Assembly (NCBI RefSeq): GCF_024626525.1
Contig: NZ_JANJGU010000007.1
Span: 106,983 to 170,982, forward strand
Length of the DNA stretch: 64,000 bases
Direction: 5' to 3'
From: Lederbergia panacisoli
GTDB taxonomy: Bacteria; Bacillota; Bacilli; Bacillales; Bacillaceae_C
Notes under the pieces: model-generated
Databases searched by the model: none
What the model was told of the DNA's origin: nothing
What the model saw: the letters and a program-made list of their open reading frames with translations, nothing else
Position numbers and translations under genes: made by a program
Shown: one piece after another, positions 1 to 8,553 of the stretch
Layout: each line of letters opens with the position of its first letter
How positions within the stretch are numbered: the first letter of the stretch is position 1

Positions 1-445
1 AAGCTTTAGACCCATCTTTAAAATAAAAGTCATGCTGCCTAATCGAATAATGTTCCTCTCCAACTCTTGCTCCCGCTGGATTATACCCTTCATTTCCGAA
101 GGGCGGTAAATCATCATTTTTTATTTGGGGATTAGATGTAAACAGTAAATCATTTTCCTTTCGAATAACAATCTCTACACTTTCCCTATTCAATTGCTCT
201 GACAAGGATTCAAGATAATCCGTATTTAGAAATTTTTCTTGATCTAGCGATGCAGTTTTTTGAAGGTTTAAAAAGAGTTCCGTGTTCTTCTCGCCCATAC
301 TTTGCCATTGTTGTTTAAAATGTTTTCCAATAACTGCTCCATCGCTATAAACTGCGCTTAATAAAAATATTATGAACACAATAATAAGAATAGGCATCAC
401 AATCATTGCAGCATTTGAGATAATAAGACGCTTGCGGATTGACAT
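1..445 (-). CDS. sensor histidine kinase, N-terminal part (runs off the left edge)
   Basis: Reading leftward from an ATG at 445 gives an open frame of 148 codons that is still open at the window edge. It begins MSIRKRLIISNAAMIVMPIL, a basic N-terminus followed by one membrane helix (about residues 10-32), then an apparently extracytoplasmic segment. The start has an AAAGGGG ribosome binding site 6 bases upstream. The first residues closely match those of the complete sensor kinase at 18976-20061 (MSIKKRLILSNIGMIIIPI), so I infer a paralogous two-component sensor. HAMP, HisKA and ATPase domains would lie outside the window. Ligand unknown. Confidence 0.7.
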   Translation of the reverse strand, partial: MSIRKRLIISNAAMIVMPILIIVFIIFLLSAVYSDGAVIGKHFKQQWQSMGEKNTELFLNLQKTASLDQEKFLNTDYLESLSEQLNRESVEIVIRKENDLLFTSNPQIKNDDLPPFGNEGYNPAGARVGEEHYSIRQHDFYFKDGSKA

Positions 446-542
446 AAAATTCCCCTTTAGAATAATGATTTCACTATACTAAATCATACATTGAAAAAGT
501 TAACAATCTCTATAAAAAGCATAAAAGTTTTATAAACTTACG

Positions 543-581
543 CTATCAAAAAACCTGTAGTGGAAATCCCCCTACAGGTTT
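543..581 (-). terminator. rho-independent terminator of the chemoreceptor gene
   Basis: A 10-bp perfect stem (AAACCTGTAG at 551-560 with its complement at 572-581) is followed on the minus strand by a run of six T. It lies 20 bases past the stop codon of the chemoreceptor gene and separates it from the sensor kinase. Confidence 0.8.
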
Positions 582-600
582 AATTTACTTCGTGCTTCAT

Positions 601-2325
601 TTATTTTAAAACGAATTTTTTAACTAATTCATCCAAATTCTTTGCCATTTCCGTTAAGTTTGTAATCGCTGATGTTATGTCGTTTATATGGCTTTCTTGT
701 TCCATTGTACGGTCAACAACCCTTTTCGTGTTATTCGCAGCTTGACTTGCAGACATGGTCGTTTCTTCAACCGCCGCTGCCACTTCTTCTGAAAAAGTAG
801 ACATTTCCGTAGAAGTCTCTGATACTTCTTTTATTTGTAAAGACACACTATGGATTGATTCAACTATGTTTTCGAATGAGTATCCAGCTTCCCCAACAAT
901 ATGTATGCCCGCTTCCACATTACTTGTAACGATATTCATTGCTTCAACAGTTCGGCTAGTATTCTCATTCATTTTTTCGATTAAAGCAGCTATGCCGTTC
1001 GTAGATTGCTCGGATTGTTCTGCTAGTTTTCTCACTTCAGCAGCAACTACTGCAAACCCTTTTCCGGATTCTCCGGCTCTAGCAGCTTCAATTGCAGCAT
1101 TCAATGCCAACAAATTCGTTTGGGCAGAAATGTCGCGAATCATTTTTATAATCGAAGAAATGTCCTTTGATTGTTCTTCTAACATTCTAATCGCACTAGA
1201 TGAAGCCGAGACAGATTGATTAATAACATTCATTTGTCTGATTACATTCTCAATTTTACTTTTTCCACCATTCGCATGGTCTAGACTTATCGATGACAGA
1301 TTGAAAACATTCGCTGAAGCAGATGCGACTTTTTGAATCCCATTGGACATCTGTTCCAATGTTGCTGCACTTTCTTCAGACGATTTATATTGTGTATACA
1401 CACTTTCCGATACCTCGTGTATAGAAGAAGAAATTTGATGGCTCGCTTCACTTACTTTTTCACTGTTGGATAATAACTGATTGGATGTATCCATTAATTG
1501 AATCGAATTAGAATTGATTCCCTCAATAACTACTTTTAATTCGGTCACCATTCCTTGAAAGACCTTTGTTAGATCGCCAATTTCATCTTTACGATTTGTT
1601 CCAATTTCGACAGACAAATCACCTGTACCTACACGCTCCACCTGTTCTGTTAATCTTCTAATTGGTTTTGTTAAATAATCGGCGAAAAGGTAAGCGATCA
1701 ATAATCCGAATGCCAAAATAATGAAAGTAATGATCATGAGCTTTATTTGATTGGAAGCCATACCGTCGTATACTTGAGCAGCATCCAGATCAGCCCCCAT
1801 AATTCCAATTATATCCCCCGTTTCAGTCTTAATCGGGACATAGACTGATATTAACGGACCATAATCTGGATCTTTCGATATTTCATACTCCACATTTCCT
1901 GTTACAAAAGCACGCTTAAGTGCTGGAAATGTAGAAGCACTTTCTTCTTTTTCACCTAACTCTGAAGCATCTTCAGATCCAATTGGCTGACCATCAACCA
2001 AATAATAATAATCATAGCTAGACACATTCTGTACACGTGTCATCGTATACAAATACTCCAGCTGATTTAATTCTCGAATTTTATTTAATTCTTCTCGAAG
2101 TTCACTGTAATAACCGGTTTCAGTCGAATCGATACTTAATTCTTTGTATCGATCAATATCAATGACAGTAGTTGCTTTTTCAACGATTTTAGAGGCCTGT
2201 TTACCAACTGATTCTTTTACAAAATCCATAGTAGAATGATATACAATAGCACTAATTAACAAGCAGGACGTTAATAATAATACAGAAAAAATAATGACCA
2301 TTTTTAACTTCAGACTGTTTTTCAT
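601..2325 (-). CDS. methyl-accepting chemotaxis protein
   Basis: Membrane chemoreceptor of about 574 residues that should signal to CheA/CheW. Visible parts: a transmembrane helix near residues 8-30; an extracytoplasmic sensor region of about 150 residues containing a Cache-like segment ([20 protein letters not shown]); a second helix near 195-218; a HAMP domain with the pattern [20 protein letters not shown]; and a long coiled-coil signalling domain with the conserved hairpin tip around [20 protein letters not shown]. The frame stays open 15 codons upstream, but the ATG at 2325 has a GGGAGA site 6 bases before it and begins [13 protein letters not shown], a normal receptor N-terminus. The gene is monocistronic and has its own terminator. 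Ligand cannot be told. Confidence 0.93.
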   Translation of the reverse strand: MKNSLKLKMVIIFSVLLLTSCLLISAIVYHSTMDFVKESVGKQASKIVEKATTVIDIDRYKELSIDSTETGYYSELREELNKIRELNQLEYLYTMTRVQNVSSYDYYYLVDGQPIGSEDASELGEKEESASTFPALKRAFVTGNVEYEISKDPDYGPLISVYVPIKTETGDIIGIMGADLDAAQVYDGMASNQIKLMIITFIILAFGLLIAYLFADYLTKPIRRLTEQVERVGTGDLSVEIGTNRKDEIGDLTKVFQGMVTELKVVIEGINSNSIQLMDTSNQLLSNSEKVSEASHQISSSIHEVSESVYTQYKSSEESAATLEQMSNGIQKVASASANVFNLSSISLDHANGGKSKIENVIRQMNVINQSVSASSSAIRMLEEQSKDISSIIKMIRDISAQTNLLALNAAIEAARAGESGKGFAVVAAEVRKLAEQSEQSTNGIAALIEKMNENTSRTVEAMNIVTSNVEAGIHIVGEAGYSFENIVESIHSVSLQIKEVSETSTEMSTFSEEVAAAVEETTMSASQAANNTKRVVDRTMEQESHINDITSAITNLTEMAKNLDELVKKFVLK

Positions 2326-2466
2326 TATGATTCTCCCATATTCGATGTTAATTTCCACAATGTGGCTCAAAACCCAGCCAATACTAAAAATTATACTTAA
2401 CTTTTAGGTAAATTTTCTATTTAAACAGGAGATAAAATAGGACTTTTTGCTTATTTTTTTAAAAAA

Positions 2467-2495
2467 TTTTGAAGTTTCATAGATTGTTTTATAAT
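2467..2495 (+). promoter_or_regulatory. candidate sigma-A promoter of the adenylyltransferase gene
   Basis: A perfect TATAAT at 2490-2495 lies 17 bases after a TTTTGA -35-like element and about 30 bases before the start of the adenylyltransferase gene. Judged by eye only. Confidence 0.4.
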
Positions 2496-2525
2496 AGAAC
2501 TAACGATAACTAAGAGGTGAGGATA

Positions 2526-3392
2526 TTGAGAAGCAAGCAAGAAATGATAGATTTAGGAATGAATTTTGCCTTCGAATGTGAAAAAATTAGACTCTTTACA
2601 CTTGAAGGTTCTCTCACAAACAAAAACATTCCAAAAGATGAGTTTCAAGACTATGATTTTAGTTATTTCGTAACGGACATGGAATTCTTCAAAAAAAGCG
2701 ATGAGTGGTTAGACTATTTTGGTAAGAGAATTATGATGCAAAAGCCAGAGGCAATGGAGTTGTTTCCCGCAGAACTAGGTAACTGGTTCTCATATCTTAT
2801 GATTTTTGAAGACGGAACTAAAATCGACCTTACCCTCATTCCACTTGATGAGTACGAGGATTATTTTCAAAACAGTGATGGATTAGTCGAAGTACTATTG
2901 GACAAAGATAACCTAATTCAAGAGCCCGTTATTGCCTCAGACCGCAAGTATCATATTCAAAAACCAAGCCATCAATCTTTTGACGACTGCTGCAATGAAT
3001 TTTGGTTTACTGCTACATATGTTGCGAAAGGACTCGCAAGAAAAGAAATTCTCTTTGCGATTGATATTATGAACGGTCCTTTCCGTCCTAATCTACTTAC
3101 AATGCTACGTTGGAAAGTCGGGATCGAAGCCGATGTTTCATTGAGCATTGGGAAGTCTGATAAGTTTTTAAAAAAATATATCTCCGGCACAACGTGGGAT
3201 GCGTTGCTGTCAACTTACGATATGGGTTCCTATGAAAAAATGTGGGATGCCCTTTATGCAAGTTTTGAATTATTTCGAAAAACTTCCCGCCATATCGCGG
3301 AAACATTAGGATATACATATCCGGATTATGATGAAAAAGTGAGTAGATATATAGTGGGGATTCGTCAAAAATATTTCGTTACCGAGAAATAA
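2526..3392 (+). CDS. aadK: aminoglycoside 6-adenylyltransferase family protein (AadK-like)
   Basis: Predicted nucleotidyltransferase that adenylylates the 6-position of streptomycin-type aminoglycosides. I choose the TTG at 2526 because AGGTGAGG lies just upstream and the protein then begins MRSKQEMIDLGMNFA, the usual start of Bacillus AadK. The nucleotidyltransferase core is visible as LEGSLTN followed by FQDYDFSYFV (the DxD-like metal site), and IDLTLIPLDEY follows. Length 288 residues is normal for the family. One oddity is Leu in the GS-R-x-N motif (GSLTN instead of GSRTN), so substrate or activity may differ. An in-frame GTG three codons upstream lacks a spaced ribosome binding site. Confidence 0.9.
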   Translation: MRSKQEMIDLGMNFAFECEKIRLFTLEGSLTNKNIPKDEFQDYDFSYFVTDMEFFKKSDEWLDYFGKRIMMQKPEAMELFPAELGNWFSYLMIFEDGTKIDLTLIPLDEYEDYFQNSDGLVEVLLDKDNLIQEPVIASDRKYHIQKPSHQSFDDCCNEFWFTATYVAKGLARKEILFAIDIMNGPFRPNLLTMLRWKVGIEADVSLSIGKSDKFLKKYISGTTWDALLSTYDMGSYEKMWDALYASFELFRKTSRHIAETLGYTYPDYDEKVSRYIVGIRQKYFVTEK

Positions 3393-3504
3393 ACTTCATG
3401 CTGGATCCATTGTATTTTCATGCACGTATATCAGTCCTTGTCATTTCGCCATTGTGCTTCCTAGGAAAAGAGTTTAACATCCAAATTTTTAAAGGGATTT
3501 TTTA

Positions 3505-3532
3505 TTGTTTAGAGAAGTAATTATTATATATA
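3505..3532 (+). promoter_or_regulatory. candidate sigma-A promoter of the PRPP synthetase paralogue
   Basis: TTGTTT at 3505-3510 and TATATA at 3527-3532 with a 16-base spacer, 35 bases before the gene start. Seen by eye; weak -35 match. Confidence 0.4.
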
Positions 3533-3567
3533 ACATTAAAGTCCTTTAATTCAGGGAGGTTATTCTA

Positions 3568-4545
3568 TTGCCAAAAGAAGAAATTAAAATTTTTGGCGGC
3601 AGTACAGGAAAATCCTTTGCTCAGAAAATGTGCGACTATATTGGAATCGACTTGGGGAAATCAGAAGTATTTAAATTCTCTGATGGCAATATTTTTGTGA
3701 AAATCTGCGAGACAGTACGGGATAACGATGTTTATCTTGTACAACCAATAGGGTTAAATCCTAATGATGAATTTACAGAGATTCTTTTTTGGATGGACGC
3801 GTTTAAGCGAGCTAGCGCTACTTCGGTTACGGCTATTATTCCTTACTTTGGATATGCAAAAGGCGATAAAAAGGATGAACCTAGGGTTTCAATTAGGGCA
3901 AGAGTTTGTGCCGAGTGTATTGAACTTGCAGGTGCTGACAGGATTATAACAATGGACTTACATAGCCCCCAAATCCAAGGTTTTTTCAAAAAACCTGTAG
4001 ATCACTTATTCGCTCTACCCATTCTTTGTGATTATGTAAAAAGCTTGAATATAGAAGATTTAGTTGTTGTTTCTCCAGATGTAGGATTTGCAAAACAGGC
4101 AAGAAACTTTGCTTCCACTCTCCAAGTGCCGGTTGCAATTGGAGATAAAACAAGGAAATCCCATGATGAAAAGGCCAAAGTTTTAGAGATTATTGGGAAC
4201 GTAAAAGGAAAAAATGCCCTTATCGTTGATGATTTTAGTATTTCAGCTGGAACATTAGTAGATATAGCTATGGGTTTGAAGGAAAGAGGAGCACACAGAA
4301 TATTTGCTTTAGTTTCCCATCTCATGCTCAGTAAGTCTGGAGCAGAAAAGATAGAAAACAGTCCGATTGAATTGCTTATTAGTACCGACTCCGTCATAAA
4401 CAATTCCATAATATCTAATAAAACGAAGATTGTTTCTGTGGCTCCTTTATTTGCAGAAGCTGTTCTAAGAATTCATAATAGAGAATCGGTTAGTTCGTTA
4501 TTTGATTCTGTACCTCAATCTATATTTAATAAACCCCTTAATTGA
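3568..4545 (+). CDS. ribose-phosphate pyrophosphokinase paralogue
   Basis: Belongs to the PRPP synthetase family, which makes phosphoribosyl pyrophosphate from ribose 5-phosphate and ATP. Two phosphoribosyltransferase-type folds are visible. The first carries IKIFGGSTGKSFAQKM and the ...YFGYAKGDKKDEPRVSIRAR loop (family: YxRQDRK...R.PIT). The second carries VVSPDVGFAKQARNFA and a PRPP-binding loop VDDFSISAGTLVDIA. In canonical enzymes that loop reads DDMIDTAGT, so the sequence here is altered. The histidine of TMDLHSPQIQGFF is retained. TTG start at 3568 with AGGGAGGT 7 bases upstream. Length 325 matches the family. The housekeeping prs normally sits with glmU, so this is probably a divergent second copy. 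It is transcribed alone. Confidence 0.85.
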   Translation: MPKEEIKIFGGSTGKSFAQKMCDYIGIDLGKSEVFKFSDGNIFVKICETVRDNDVYLVQPIGLNPNDEFTEILFWMDAFKRASATSVTAIIPYFGYAKGDKKDEPRVSIRARVCAECIELAGADRIITMDLHSPQIQGFFKKPVDHLFALPILCDYVKSLNIEDLVVVSPDVGFAKQARNFASTLQVPVAIGDKTRKSHDEKAKVLEIIGNVKGKNALIVDDFSISAGTLVDIAMGLKERGAHRIFALVSHLMLSKSGAEKIENSPIELLISTDSVINNSIISNKTKIVSVAPLFAEAVLRIHNRESVSSLFDSVPQSIFNKPLN

Positions 4546-4554
4546 GATAAGGTA

Positions 4555-4600
4555 AAAAAGAGAACACAGATTTCGTCATCCAAATGTGTTCTCTTTTAAT
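4555..4600 (+). terminator. terminator after the PRPP synthetase paralogue
   Basis: A 13-bp perfect stem (AAAAGAGAACACA and its complement at 4585-4597) begins about 10 bases after the stop codon and is followed by a T-rich tail. It may also serve the converging minus-strand gene. Confidence 0.8.
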
Positions 4601-4623
4601 TTTTGCGATTCTTATTATTTTTT

Positions 4624-4914
4624 CTAACGTTTTGATTCATTATATAATTCACGAGTTTTATAAACGATTTTTCGGATGCTGTCTGAGGATAAATTATATT
4701 TTCGTTCAAGCTCCTCAAACGACTGGCCATCCTGATATAATCGATAAATCTCATCGTTTCTTTGCTTAATTAACCGACGAGAACCATTCACTTCTCCCCA
4801 TCCCGCTCGCTCATTCGTTTTCTTTGGGATATAAAGCAGTTCTCCCTGAATGTATTTTTGAAGCTCCTTCAGCAAATGAGGGGGAAGCACCTCTTTTCCA
4901 TTTTTGTATTGCAA
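4624..4914 (-). CDS. CD3324-family small helix-turn-helix protein
   Basis: A 96-residue protein. Its C-terminal half (GSRRLIKQRNDEIYRLYQDG, then SFEELERKYNLSSDSIRKIV) is a clear helix-turn-helix of the Mor/CD3324 type, so it is probably a DNA-binding regulator. The N-terminal half (KNGKEVLPPHLLKELQKYIQG) is typical of the same small family. TTG start at 4914 with AAGGAGGATG upstream at about 10 bases. Targets unknown. It converges on the PRPP synthetase paralogue. Confidence 0.75.
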   Translation of the reverse strand: MQYKNGKEVLPPHLLKELQKYIQGELLYIPKKTNERAGWGEVNGSRRLIKQRNDEIYRLYQDGQSFEELERKYNLSSDSIRKIVYKTRELYNESKR

Positions 4915-5105
4915 AAAATTACATCCTCCTTATTAAGATGTACATATATAAGACGCTTCGTATTAAACAATTTTAAAAACCCCTTTCGTTCCAAATTAGG
5001 AAAGCCCTTACAAAATTGTAGTTGTTTTCCTTGCTAATAATAGTATAACGGATTTTCGGCTTATTGAAATAGTAAAAGAGGCCGCAATACGTGCGACCCC
5101 CATTA

Positions 5106-5129
5106 GCGATTTCCGCTTAAGCGGAAATC
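5106..5129. repeat. perfect inverted repeat in an intergenic region
   Basis: GATTTCCGC, TTAA, GCGGAAATC form a near-perfect palindrome of about 22 bases without a T tract. It lies in the 600-base stretch between the CD3324 gene and the SDR remnant. Function unknown. Confidence 0.5.
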
Positions 5130-5330
5130 ACCTCGTTATGCTTGATCAAAATAATCAGCCTCCCTTCCAAAAATCTATCGGCCCGACACCTTTATTAACT
5201 CATATCTACAGCTATGGGAACAAGTGAGAGAACAATTATAATCAAACTTTACCTGTGTTAGAAATATTAAATAACTGGATCATACTGCTCATACCTTGGA
5301 TGAGTATATATGGATGTTGCGCTGGCTGGC

Positions 5331-5456
5331 AACCCCATGGACCGCTAAGGACAGCCATTTGAAGTTGCCCCAACGTTTGTCTATCTCGCTTCGGATGATT
5401 CGAGATTTGTGACCGGGCAAGTATTACATGTAAATGGAGGACAAGTGTTTGCATGA
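5331..5456 (+). pseudogene. 3' remnant of a short-chain dehydrogenase gene
   Basis: In one frame the sequence encodes NPMDR, an in-frame TAA (5346-5348), then GQPFEVAPTFVYLASDD and SRFVTGQVLHVNGGQ, ending at a TGA at 5454-5456. This is the unmistakable C-terminal end of a YhdF-type SDR (family pattern ...PMGRPGQPxEVAPxxVYLASDDSxxVTGQ). Nothing recognisable of the Rossmann nucleotide-binding half remains upstream, so this is a decayed fragment. The rest of 4915-5330 holds no gene that I can support. Confidence 0.8.
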
Positions 5457-5463
5457 TGGCAAC

Positions 5464-5503
5464 AAAAAACTCAGGGCTTTTAATTTACCCCTCCCGAGTT
5501 TTT
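5464..5503 (-). terminator. terminator of the ECF sigma operon
   Basis: AAAAACTC.GGG pairs with CCCGAGTTTTT across a 16-base loop. On the minus strand the stem is followed by six T. It sits just past the small open frame ending at 5512. Confidence 0.6.
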
Positions 5504-5511
5504 ACCAACTC

Positions 5512-5670
5512 CTAATCGACGTACACTGTTTTATGCACCAACATTTCTAATTTCGCTTCCAAATCATCCTTGGAAATTTCTTTGATATTAGTCATTGCTT
5601 TAATTTCATTTAAACTAAATCCATTTCTTATTAATTCGACAAACTCCAGGTCACTTTTTGCTTTTGACAT
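5512..5670 (-). CDS. small hypothetical protein (52 aa)
   Basis: Open frame from an ATG at 5670, ten bases past the stop of the preceding gene, to a TAG at 5512. It starts MSKAKSDLEFVELIRNGFSL and ends KLEMLVHKTVYVD. The composition is charged and helical, with no membrane segment. Its position as the last gene of an ECF sigma/anti-sigma operon, before a terminator, supports it being real. The ribosome binding site is weak. I do not recognise the family. Confidence 0.45.
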   Translation of the reverse strand: MSKAKSDLEFVELIRNGFSLNEIKAMTNIKEISKDDLEAKLEMLVHKTVYVD

Positions 5671-5680
5671 GATTATGAAT

Positions 5681-6040
5681 CTACTTTTCTATTATAAAAT
5701 AACGACGGTAGGCTAAAACAACCGATCCAATAAAAATAATCGGTATAAGAATAAACATCAATAAAAATTGCCTAAATGCAGCATTCTCCAAAGGTTCCTT
5801 TAAATCTGTCAAAGCTGCTAAACACGAAACAAACAGTAATAGGATAAACGCACAAATACTTAAGCAAATTTTGGTTTTATGATTTGGATATAGTTTAGAA
5901 ACAATAAGTACAGAAGTTAACATGATCACTAAGATGACTCCAACAAATAAAACTGCATTTTGTGAAATCGTACCATTTGTTAAAAAGACGGTTCCAAATA
6001 ATAAACATGCCGTTACAATCAGCATTAAAACATTTTTCAT
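5681..6040 (-). CDS. small integral membrane protein of the sigma operon
   Basis: 119 residues with about four hydrophobic helices (near residues 5-20, 28-47, 58-78, 90-112). A GGGGGT ribosome binding site overlaps the stop codon of the anti-sigma gene, 12 bases upstream, so the two are translationally coupled. No family recognised. Its place in the operon suggests a role in sensing or in modulating the anti-sigma factor. Confidence 0.7.
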   Translation of the reverse strand: MKNVLMLIVTACLLFGTVFLTNGTISQNAVLFVGVILVIMLTSVLIVSKLYPNHKTKICLSICAFILLLFVSCLAALTDLKEPLENAAFRQFLLMFILIPIIFIGSVVLAYRRYFIIEK

Positions 6041-6052
6041 GATTTTGACCCC

Positions 6053-6976
6053 CTAGTACGGAATAATTACACCTGTTCGAACTACCCTCACTGGTGCTTT
6101 TGTTGTATATGGTAAAACCTCATCTACTGTCCCGGTAAGAATAATGCCTGCAACATAGATTTGATTGGGAGCTTTTTGCTGCAAAGACTTCAGCACTTCT
6201 TTTGCGCCAACTAATTTACTGGATTTTTGCTGCAGAAAAGTGATATACTGCTCTGCCCCTTCCGTAAATGGCTTATTCGATTCTACAGGAAATCCAAGCG
6301 CTCTATCTCCATCAATCTCACTAAAATCCTGTTTAAATGCCAAAGAAGCTTGAGATTCCGCAGCTTCTTCATAATAATGATCTTGCAATAACCATATCCA
6401 GCTTGATGTTGGAAAAGTTTGATTGACTTCACTCAGTGTTAATTCCTCACGAAAGGACAAAGCCACTTCCACACTATAAAAACCGGGCAATGACTTTAAG
6501 TAGTCTATGTCATTGTGAATCGCCTCCATTTTAGGCAAGTGAAATTTAACCACTTTATAATCGTTTTTATAGGGTTTTCCATTAATTTCAATAAAAGACG
6601 AATTATTCAACGTCGCTCTCGTTCCTAAAATCGTATGAAATGTACTATTCGAGTTCCAATTTATTAAATGTCCATTCACTTCTTTATACGCCGATGCATT
6701 AGATCGGCCCGCAACGATAAAATAATCGTACGTTGATCCTCCAGGGTATACATTCGCACCATACATATGATAATAATCACTTGTTTCTTCCGTATCCTTA
6801 TACATTCTTTCATACATAAAATATTGCCCTATATACAAAAGTGCCCACAGAAGAATTAAAGTACTAATTGTTACAATTACAGATACGACTATGTTTCTCT
6901 TTATCGATTTTCGCTTGGCTTTTTTCACTAAGTCAGAAAATGAATCTTCTTGTTCGAAAATTGATTTTTCATTCAT
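6053..6976 (-). CDS. anti-sigma factor with sigma-regulator N- and C-terminal domains
   Basis: A 307-residue single-pass membrane protein. A basic cytoplasmic tail of about 30 residues (EDSFSDLVKKAKRKSIKRN) is followed by a membrane helix near 29-51 and a large extracytoplasmic domain. This organisation matches the Bacillus family of 'sigma factor regulator' anti-sigma proteins. The start overlaps the sigma gene's stop by 4 bases (ATGA), the classic coupling of an ECF sigma factor with its inhibitor. It should hold the sigma factor at the membrane until a signal, unknown here, releases it. Confidence 0.82.
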   Translation of the reverse strand: MNEKSIFEQEDSFSDLVKKAKRKSIKRNIVVSVIVTISTLILLWALLYIGQYFMYERMYKDTEETSDYYHMYGANVYPGGSTYDYFIVAGRSNASAYKEVNGHLINWNSNSTFHTILGTRATLNNSSFIEINGKPYKNDYKVVKFHLPKMEAIHNDIDYLKSLPGFYSVEVALSFREELTLSEVNQTFPTSSWIWLLQDHYYEEAAESQASLAFKQDFSEIDGDRALGFPVESNKPFTEGAEQYITFLQQKSSKLVGAKEVLKSLQQKAPNQIYVAGIILTGTVDEVLPYTTKAPVRVVRTGVIIPY

Positions 6977-7473
6977 TGATTCGATCCTCCCTCTAGCAGT
7001 GCGACCAATTTTTGTTTTGCTCTTGCCAATTGTGTTTTAATTGTTTTATCAGTTGTATCAAATAGGACAGCAATATCCTTTAATGAAAAATCCGCGCTAT
7101 ATTTCAACAAGAGAATTTCCGCTTCCTTTGGTTTCATTTGTTTTAAAGCACGTTGAACATCTAGCTGTAATTCTTTTCTCAACAAGACATGCTCCGGTGT
7201 GTCATAATCAAAAAGTTGACCCATATCAAATGCCAATATGTATTTTTCGTGGGATTTTCTTTTCTTCAATGAATCATAATATTTGTTAATCGCTACCCGA
7301 TATAGCCAAGCCTGTGCGAAGGTTATTTCGATTCCATCGATATACTGGAGAAATTGAATGGCTGTATCTTGCATAATATCTTCAGCATCTTCCTTACTTG
7401 ACCCCATTTTTATTAAGGTTAGGTAGACGGAATGCATTTTGTTCTGTAGTGTTTTCCCAAATGCCTCATTCAT
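6973..7473 (-). CDS. ECF-type RNA polymerase sigma factor
   Basis: About 166 residues. Region 2 is visible as KEDAEDIMQDTAIQFLQYID...FAQAWLYRVAINKYYD. Region 4 shows as LKQMKPKEAEILLLKYSADF and SLKDIAVLFDTTDKTIKTQL (helix-turn-helix). I start it at the ATG at 7473 because GGAGG lies 7 bases upstream; the frame extends upstream without such a site. It is cotranscribed with its anti-sigma factor (4-base overlap), a small membrane protein and a 52-residue protein. Confidence 0.9.
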   Translation of the reverse strand: MNEAFGKTLQNKMHSVYLTLIKMGSSKEDAEDIMQDTAIQFLQYIDGIEITFAQAWLYRVAINKYYDSLKKRKSHEKYILAFDMGQLFDYDTPEHVLLRKELQLDVQRALKQMKPKEAEILLLKYSADFSLKDIAVLFDTTDKTIKTQLARAKQKLVALLEGGSNQ

Positions 7474-7514
7474 ATCGCCCCTCCTATATGTATAACGATT
7501 GAGATAGAAAAAGG

Positions 7515-7551
7515 TAAACAAAAAATAACCCCCTTTCAGAGGTTATTTCTA
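7515..7551 (-). terminator. hairpin with T tract just upstream of the sigma gene
   Basis: AAATAACC and GGTTATTT flank a short loop at 7522-7549. On the minus strand a TTTTTTG tract follows. It sits about 45 bases before the sigma gene, so it may be a leader attenuator rather than an operon end. Confidence 0.5.
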
Positions 7552-7701
7552 TCGTATCTTATATTAATGACCTAGTTCCCTTAGTATCCTATTTTTATTT
7601 TAGATTGATTGATTTACTTCATTATAAACAATGTAAATATATAAAATATATAAATCTTTTGTACCCTTTAAAAAGTGTTTAAAATCTTTTTTTAATATCG
7701 C

Positions 7702-7749
7702 AAAGAAAAAACCTCCAAGGATAATAAAATTCCTAAGAGGAGGTTTTTA
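7702..7749 (-). terminator. terminator of the first WrbA gene
   Basis: A 10-bp perfect stem (AAAAACCTCC with GGAGGTTTTT at 7739-7748) about 15 bases past the stop codon, followed on the minus strand by a T tract. Confidence 0.85.
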
Positions 7750-7764
7750 GATATTTTCTACTTT

Positions 7765-8376
7765 TTATTCATTCGCCTTTTTAACCCACTCAGCCACCGT
7801 AACCGTACGCTGCGCTTGATGCTTAACAGCACCTTGTACATCTTCAATCATCTTACCATCTTGTCCTACCGTGACACTTGTACCGTAAGGGTTGCCACCT
7901 GCGCCAAACAGTACCGGGTCAGTGTAACCAGGAGGTACAATTATAGCGCCCCAATGCATCATAGAAGTATATAAAGCTAAAATAGTTGCTTCTTGGCCAC
8001 CGTGGGGATTTTGTGCAGAAGACATAGCACTTACAACCTTGTTAACAGTTTTGCCAGATGCCCAAAGGCCGCCCTGAATATCTAAGAATTGTTTCATTTG
8101 AGAAGCAATATTGCCAAATCTTGTAGGAGAGCTAAAAATAATCGCATCTGCCCATTCTAAATCGTCGGATGTTGCAATTGGAATGTCTTTCGTCGCGTCA
8201 ACTGTCGCTTTCCATGCTTCATTTCCTTGAATAACTGAATCCGGAGCTAACTCTTGGACCTTTAAAACCTTTACCTCGGCTCCTACTTCCTTGGCTCCTT
8301 CTTCTGCCCATTTAGCCAACTGAAAGTTTGTCCCACCCATGCTGTAAAAAACAATAGCTAATTTTACGTTTGTCAT
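7765..8376 (-). CDS. wrbA: NAD(P)H:quinone oxidoreductase, WrbA type (copy 1)
   Basis: Flavodoxin-like FMN enzyme of 203 residues that reduces quinones by two electrons and so avoids semiquinone radicals. Visible: the beta-strand and phosphate loop VKLAIVFYSMGGTNFQLAKW, the FMN loop SPTRFGNIASQMKQFLD, and ...PGYTDPVLFGAGGNPYGTS near the C-terminus. AGGAG lies 7 bases before the ATG. It is very similar to the second copy at 23103-23714. No MhqR-like palindrome was found upstream of this copy, so the two are probably regulated differently. Confidence 0.93.
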   Translation of the reverse strand: MTNVKLAIVFYSMGGTNFQLAKWAEEGAKEVGAEVKVLKVQELAPDSVIQGNEAWKATVDATKDIPIATSDDLEWADAIIFSSPTRFGNIASQMKQFLDIQGGLWASGKTVNKVVSAMSSAQNPHGGQEATILALYTSMMHWGAIIVPPGYTDPVLFGAGGNPYGTSVTVGQDGKMIEDVQGAVKHQAQRTVTVAEWVKKANE

Positions 8377-8553
8377 TTTTTTCTCCTTATTAGAAAATTT
8401 TCATAGCAATTGTATTTTTTCTTATACTTAGATTTCTATTCCTAAAAAGATAGATAACGAAGAAACAGGCAATAGCTTCTTAAGAATAGCCGAAGAATAA
8501 ATAGAAAATGCTATTTAAATACGGAGCACTTGTTTACGTCAGGAGGAACAGCA

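Noticed and set aside
2526..3392. Calling the adenylyltransferase a confirmed streptomycin resistance gene
   Set aside because: The family fits but the GSxTN motif is altered and activity cannot be judged from sequence alone.
5242..5454. Minus-strand open frame of 70 codons
   Set aside because: It is antisense to the SDR remnant, whose plus-strand translation is unmistakable.
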